34,034 bases of DNA, taken from contig CAITYU010000408.1 of assembly GCA_903896675.1 (NCBI GenBank), positions 1-34,034 of the forward strand, read 5' to 3'. The first letter of the stretch is position 1. Each line of letters opens with the position of its first letter. Shown one piece after another: positions 33,248-34,034 of this stretch. The position numbers and the translations under genes are program-made. The notes under the pieces were generated by a model. That model made no database searches. It was not told where the DNA came from and saw nothing but the letters and a program-made list of their open reading frames with translations. This DNA comes from an uncultured Planctomycetaceae bacterium. GTDB lineage: Bacteria; Planctomycetota; Planctomycetia; Planctomycetales; Planctomycetaceae.

Positions 33248-34034
33248 ATGATGTTCCCGAAAGCCGTTGCAATGGCTCGCATCAACCGTCGGCTGGTATT
33301 GTCTGAGACTGAAATTCAGGTGGTGCACTGCACTAATCGGTGCGTTCGGCGTGCGAACCTGTGCGGCATAGATCCCGTCACGGGGCGGGATTGTGAGCAT
33401 CGCAGGCAGTGGATCCGGGACAGGCTTGCCTTTCTTGCCGGGATTTTTGCAGTCGATGTTTTGGCCTTTTCAGTAACGGGCAATCAATTCCACGTTGTAC
33501 TCCGCAGCAGACCTGACGTGGCTCGTGAATGGAGTAACGAAGAGGTAGCAATTCGCTGGTGGCAACTGTTTCCGCAGCGCCGCACAAGGGAAGGTAAAGC
33601 GGCCGAACCCGCAGAGATGGATTTGCAGGTCCTCGTTGCCCGTTCGCAGGAACTGAGGCTTCGCTTTTCCAGTATCTCGTGGTTCATGCGCTGTGTGTCC
33701 GAGGTCATCGCTCGATGGGCAAACGCAGAAGATCAGTGCACTGGTCGTTTCTGGGAAGGTCGATTCAAATCGACACTGCTTGAAGACAATGCGGCTGTCC
33801 TCGGGGGAATGATCTTCGTTGACTTGAATGGAGTTCAGGCCTCGGAGACATCAATTGTTGAAGATTCTCATTGCACGAGTCTTCGTGCGCGATTACAGGA
33901 CCTTGCGGCTGTTCCGCCTGAGGTTAGTGGGGCAAAGGCAGAATTATTTGCAGCGACCGGGGAGCAGTCAGGTTGGCTGTCGCCGATGAAATGTCAGGAA
34001 GTGGACGAACACAGTTCAGGCACATGTTCCACGA
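33248..34034 (+). CDS. IS200/RAYT-like protein with degenerate active site (3' end outside window)
   Basis: The frame is open from 33248 to the window end (262 residues, no stop). GGAGG lies at 33228-33232; the ATGs at 33248, 33251 and 33272 are all possible starts. VHCTNRCVRRANLCG near the N-terminus, DRLAFLAGIFAVDVLAFSV, SWFMRCVSEVIARWAN, and GRFWEGRFKSTLL with FVDLN match the abundant planctomycete transposase-IS200-like (REP-associated) family. The HUH metal motif expected in NHxHVVLR is here N-Q80-F-H82-VVLR, so the first His is lost, and no tyrosine occurs anywhere in the visible sequence. It is therefore unlikely to be a working Y1 nuclease; it may be decaying or domesticated. Confidence 0.82.
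   Translation, partial: MMFPKAVAMARINRRLVLSETEIQVVHCTNRCVRRANLCGIDPVTGRDCEHRRQWIRDRLAFLAGIFAVDVLAFSVTGNQFHVVLRSRPDVAREWSNEEVAIRWWQLFPQRRTREGKAAEPAEMDLQVLVARSQELRLRFSSISWFMRCVSEVIARWANAEDQCTGRFWEGRFKSTLLEDNAAVLGGMIFVDLNGVQASETSIVEDSHCTSLRARLQDLAAVPPEVSGAKAELFAATGEQSGWLSPMKCQEVDEHSSGTCST

Noticed and set aside
1-34034. CRISPR arrays, tRNA/rRNA genes, prophage or intact insertion sequence
   Set aside because: No regularly spaced direct repeats of CRISPR type, no cloverleaf or rRNA sequence recognised, no integrase or IS inverted-repeat pair; the RAYT-like gene lacks catalytic residues.

Overview
The window looks like a chromosomal segment of a planctomycete. No rRNA is present, so this rests on gene families typical of that phylum: a WD40/TPR protein next to an ECF-like sigma factor, a Tat-exported DUF1501 protein divergent from a sulfatase, a BBP7-type outer-membrane barrel, prepilin-like DUF1559 proteins with an H-X9-DG motif, a giant secreted protein carrying an LExRxLL motif near its N-terminus, and a planctomycete-type IS200/RAYT-like protein at the right edge. 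GC content is moderately high and genes lie on both strands with many short convergent gaps.

Layout. 1-2326 (+): 3' part of a WD40/TPR protein, then a sigma-like factor. 2464-3561 (-): secreted beta-propeller-like protein. 3833-6433 (+): MFS transporter and AGE-family sugar epimerase, separated by an 11-unit heptamer repeat. 6509-6718 (+): CDGSH iron-sulfur protein. 6750-7844 (-): secreted unknown. 8078-8620 (+): chorismate-lyase-like fold protein. 8639-8941 (-): MazG-like pyrophosphohydrolase. 9071-10756 (-): BBP7 barrel with a clear terminator. 11165-14553 (+): two ATP-grasp ligases, a GNAT acetyltransferase, a possible 33-residue peptide ORF and a YacP-like NYN nuclease. 14930-18868 (+): 1312-residue secreted protein with Calx-beta-like repeats and a cyclophilin domain. 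18890-20224 (-) and 20532-22061 (+): DUF1501 protein and sulfatase, divergent. 22354-22677 (+): Ala/Pro-rich lipoprotein, followed by hairpins and a tandemly duplicated ~210-bp non-coding unit. 23316-31556 (-): nine-gene type II secretion/type IV pilus-like operon. 32036-33121 (+): recA. 33248-end (+): RAYT-like protein with a degraded active site.

The most unusual system is the minus-strand operon 31556->23316. It encodes one GspE-type ATPase, three different GspF-type membrane platform proteins, three divergent pseudopilin-like proteins and two DUF1559 prepilin-like proteins, nearly all joined by 1-11-nt stop/start overlaps. No secretin, GspC/L/M or prepilin peptidase is present here. I infer a compact machine that assembles a pseudopilus with DUF1559 subunits, or displays them. 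The second notable locus is the ATP-grasp/ATP-grasp/GNAT operon with a coupled small acidic ORF, a candidate for making a peptide-like metabolite. The third is the RAYT-like protein, whose visible 262 residues contain no tyrosine and which carries Q-F-H where the HUH motif is expected.
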